Source: Candidatus Bathyarchaeota archaeon | Lineage (GTDB): Archaea; Thermoproteota; Bathyarchaeia; TCS64 | DNA: 5,235 bases | Direction of reading: 5' to 3' | Assembly: GCA_016934355.1 (NCBI GenBank) | Contig: JAFGTA010000229.1 | Span: 1-5,235 of the forward strand | Shown here: positions 4,791-5,235 of the stretch, one piece after another | Layout: each line of letters opens with the position of its first letter | How positions within the stretch are numbered: position 1 is the stretch's first letter | Translations under genes and position numbers: made by a program | The notes under the pieces: model-generated | What the model was told of the DNA's origin: nothing | The model's database searches: none | Seen by the model: the letters and a program-made list of their open reading frames with translations, nothing else

Positions 4791-5235
4791 ATGTCCGCCG
4801 AGGAAACCATCAAGGCGCTGCCCAAGCTTGAGCAGCACGTCCACATAGTAGGCTCAACGCGGCCCGAGACTTTTCTATGGTTGATCCATGACAGTGGCGT
4901 TGACCTGCCGTACGAGACCGTCGAGGACCTGAAGCAGTTCTATAGCTACAAGGATTTCCCGCACTTCCTTGAGGTGTACAGCACCGTCAACGGCTCCATC
5001 ACCAAGGAGAGCCACTACGAGCGGCTGACCTACGAGATGATGGAGTCACAGGCTGCGTGCAACGTGAGGCACGTGGAGGCCCTGTTCTCGGTGTACGACC
5101 ACGTCGGAAGGGGCCTAGACTACGGGCTGATGGTGGATGCCATCAACCGCGGCATAAGGAGGGGCACCCGGGACCTAGGCGTGACGGGCACCATCCGCAT
5201 CGACCTCGTCAGGAACTACGGCCCCGAGATAGGCA
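4791..5235 (+). CDS. Adenosine deaminase-family amidohydrolase (5' part, cut by window end)
   Basis: The first 148 codons are present; the gene runs off the window. The N-terminus LPKLEQHVHIVGSTRPET (10-27) aligns with the family signature 'PKxELHxHLDGxxxPET', including the zinc-binding His16-x-His18. Later, NVRHVEALFSVYDH (91-104) aligns with the 'NVxYxExRFSPxxH' strand, and a following helix-strand pair ending at LVRNYG (139-144) fits the barrel order. Family members deaminate adenosine or related purines at C6. Two signature positions differ: Gln15 replaces the usual leucine, and Val20 replaces the Asp/Glu which in mammalian adenosine deaminase (Asp19) contacts the ribose 5'-hydroxyl. The substrate may therefore not be plain adenosine. 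The remaining zinc ligands and catalytic Glu and Asp lie outside the window, so activity cannot be judged. ATG 4791 is set by the TATA-like box 26 nt upstream. Confidence 0.85.
   Translation, partial: MSAEETIKALPKLEQHVHIVGSTRPETFLWLIHDSGVDLPYETVEDLKQFYSYKDFPHFLEVYSTVNGSITKESHYERLTYEMMESQAACNVRHVEALFSVYDHVGRGLDYGLMVDAINRGIRRGTRDLGVTGTIRIDLVRNYGPEIG

Overview
The window looks archaeal, though I cannot name the phylum from sequence alone. The grounds are: TATA-like boxes about 23-28 nt upstream of most starts with no consistent Shine-Dalgarno sequence (the pattern of leaderless archaeal transcripts); heavy use of AGG for arginine and ATA for isoleucine in G+C-rich DNA; two probable TTG starts; and a methylthioadenosine phosphorylase with the C-terminal Cys-x-Cys known from archaeal thermophile homologues. 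Coding density is high, with intergenic gaps of about 30-65 bp and no RNA gene, CRISPR array, transposon or long non-coding stretch.

Layout. 1-123 (+): last 40 codons of a PHP-type phosphatase, probably histidinol-phosphatase. 168-617 (+): a 149-aa protein I do not recognise, whose TATA-like box lies inside a 24-bp perfect-arm inverted repeat. 614-1849 (-): a membrane-anchored HtrA/DegP-like serine protease with one PDZ domain, convergent with the unknown gene and sharing a CTAG in which both stop codons lie. 1906-2622 (-): a short formyltransferase-fold protein of unknown substrate. 2657-3454 (-): S-methyl-5'-thioadenosine phosphorylase. 3455-3517: a 63-bp divergent promoter region. 3518-4759 (+): a 12-helix major facilitator transporter. 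4791-5235 (+): the first 148 codons of an adenosine deaminase-family enzyme, cut by the window edge.

Working together. The strongest theme is purine nucleoside salvage: the phosphorylase releases adenine from methylthioadenosine, the deaminase-family protein should act on an adenine nucleoside or relative, and the transporter between them may carry a related solute (inference from position only). The formyltransferase lies 34 bp downstream of the phosphorylase on the same strand and could be co-transcribed with it, although it has its own possible TATA box. The protease and the unknown protein look unrelated to this theme. I see no clearly new multi-gene system. The points most worth checking are the hydrophobic residue at a substrate-contact position of the deaminase, the orphan formyltransferase, the unknown 149-aa protein, and the palindrome over its promoter.
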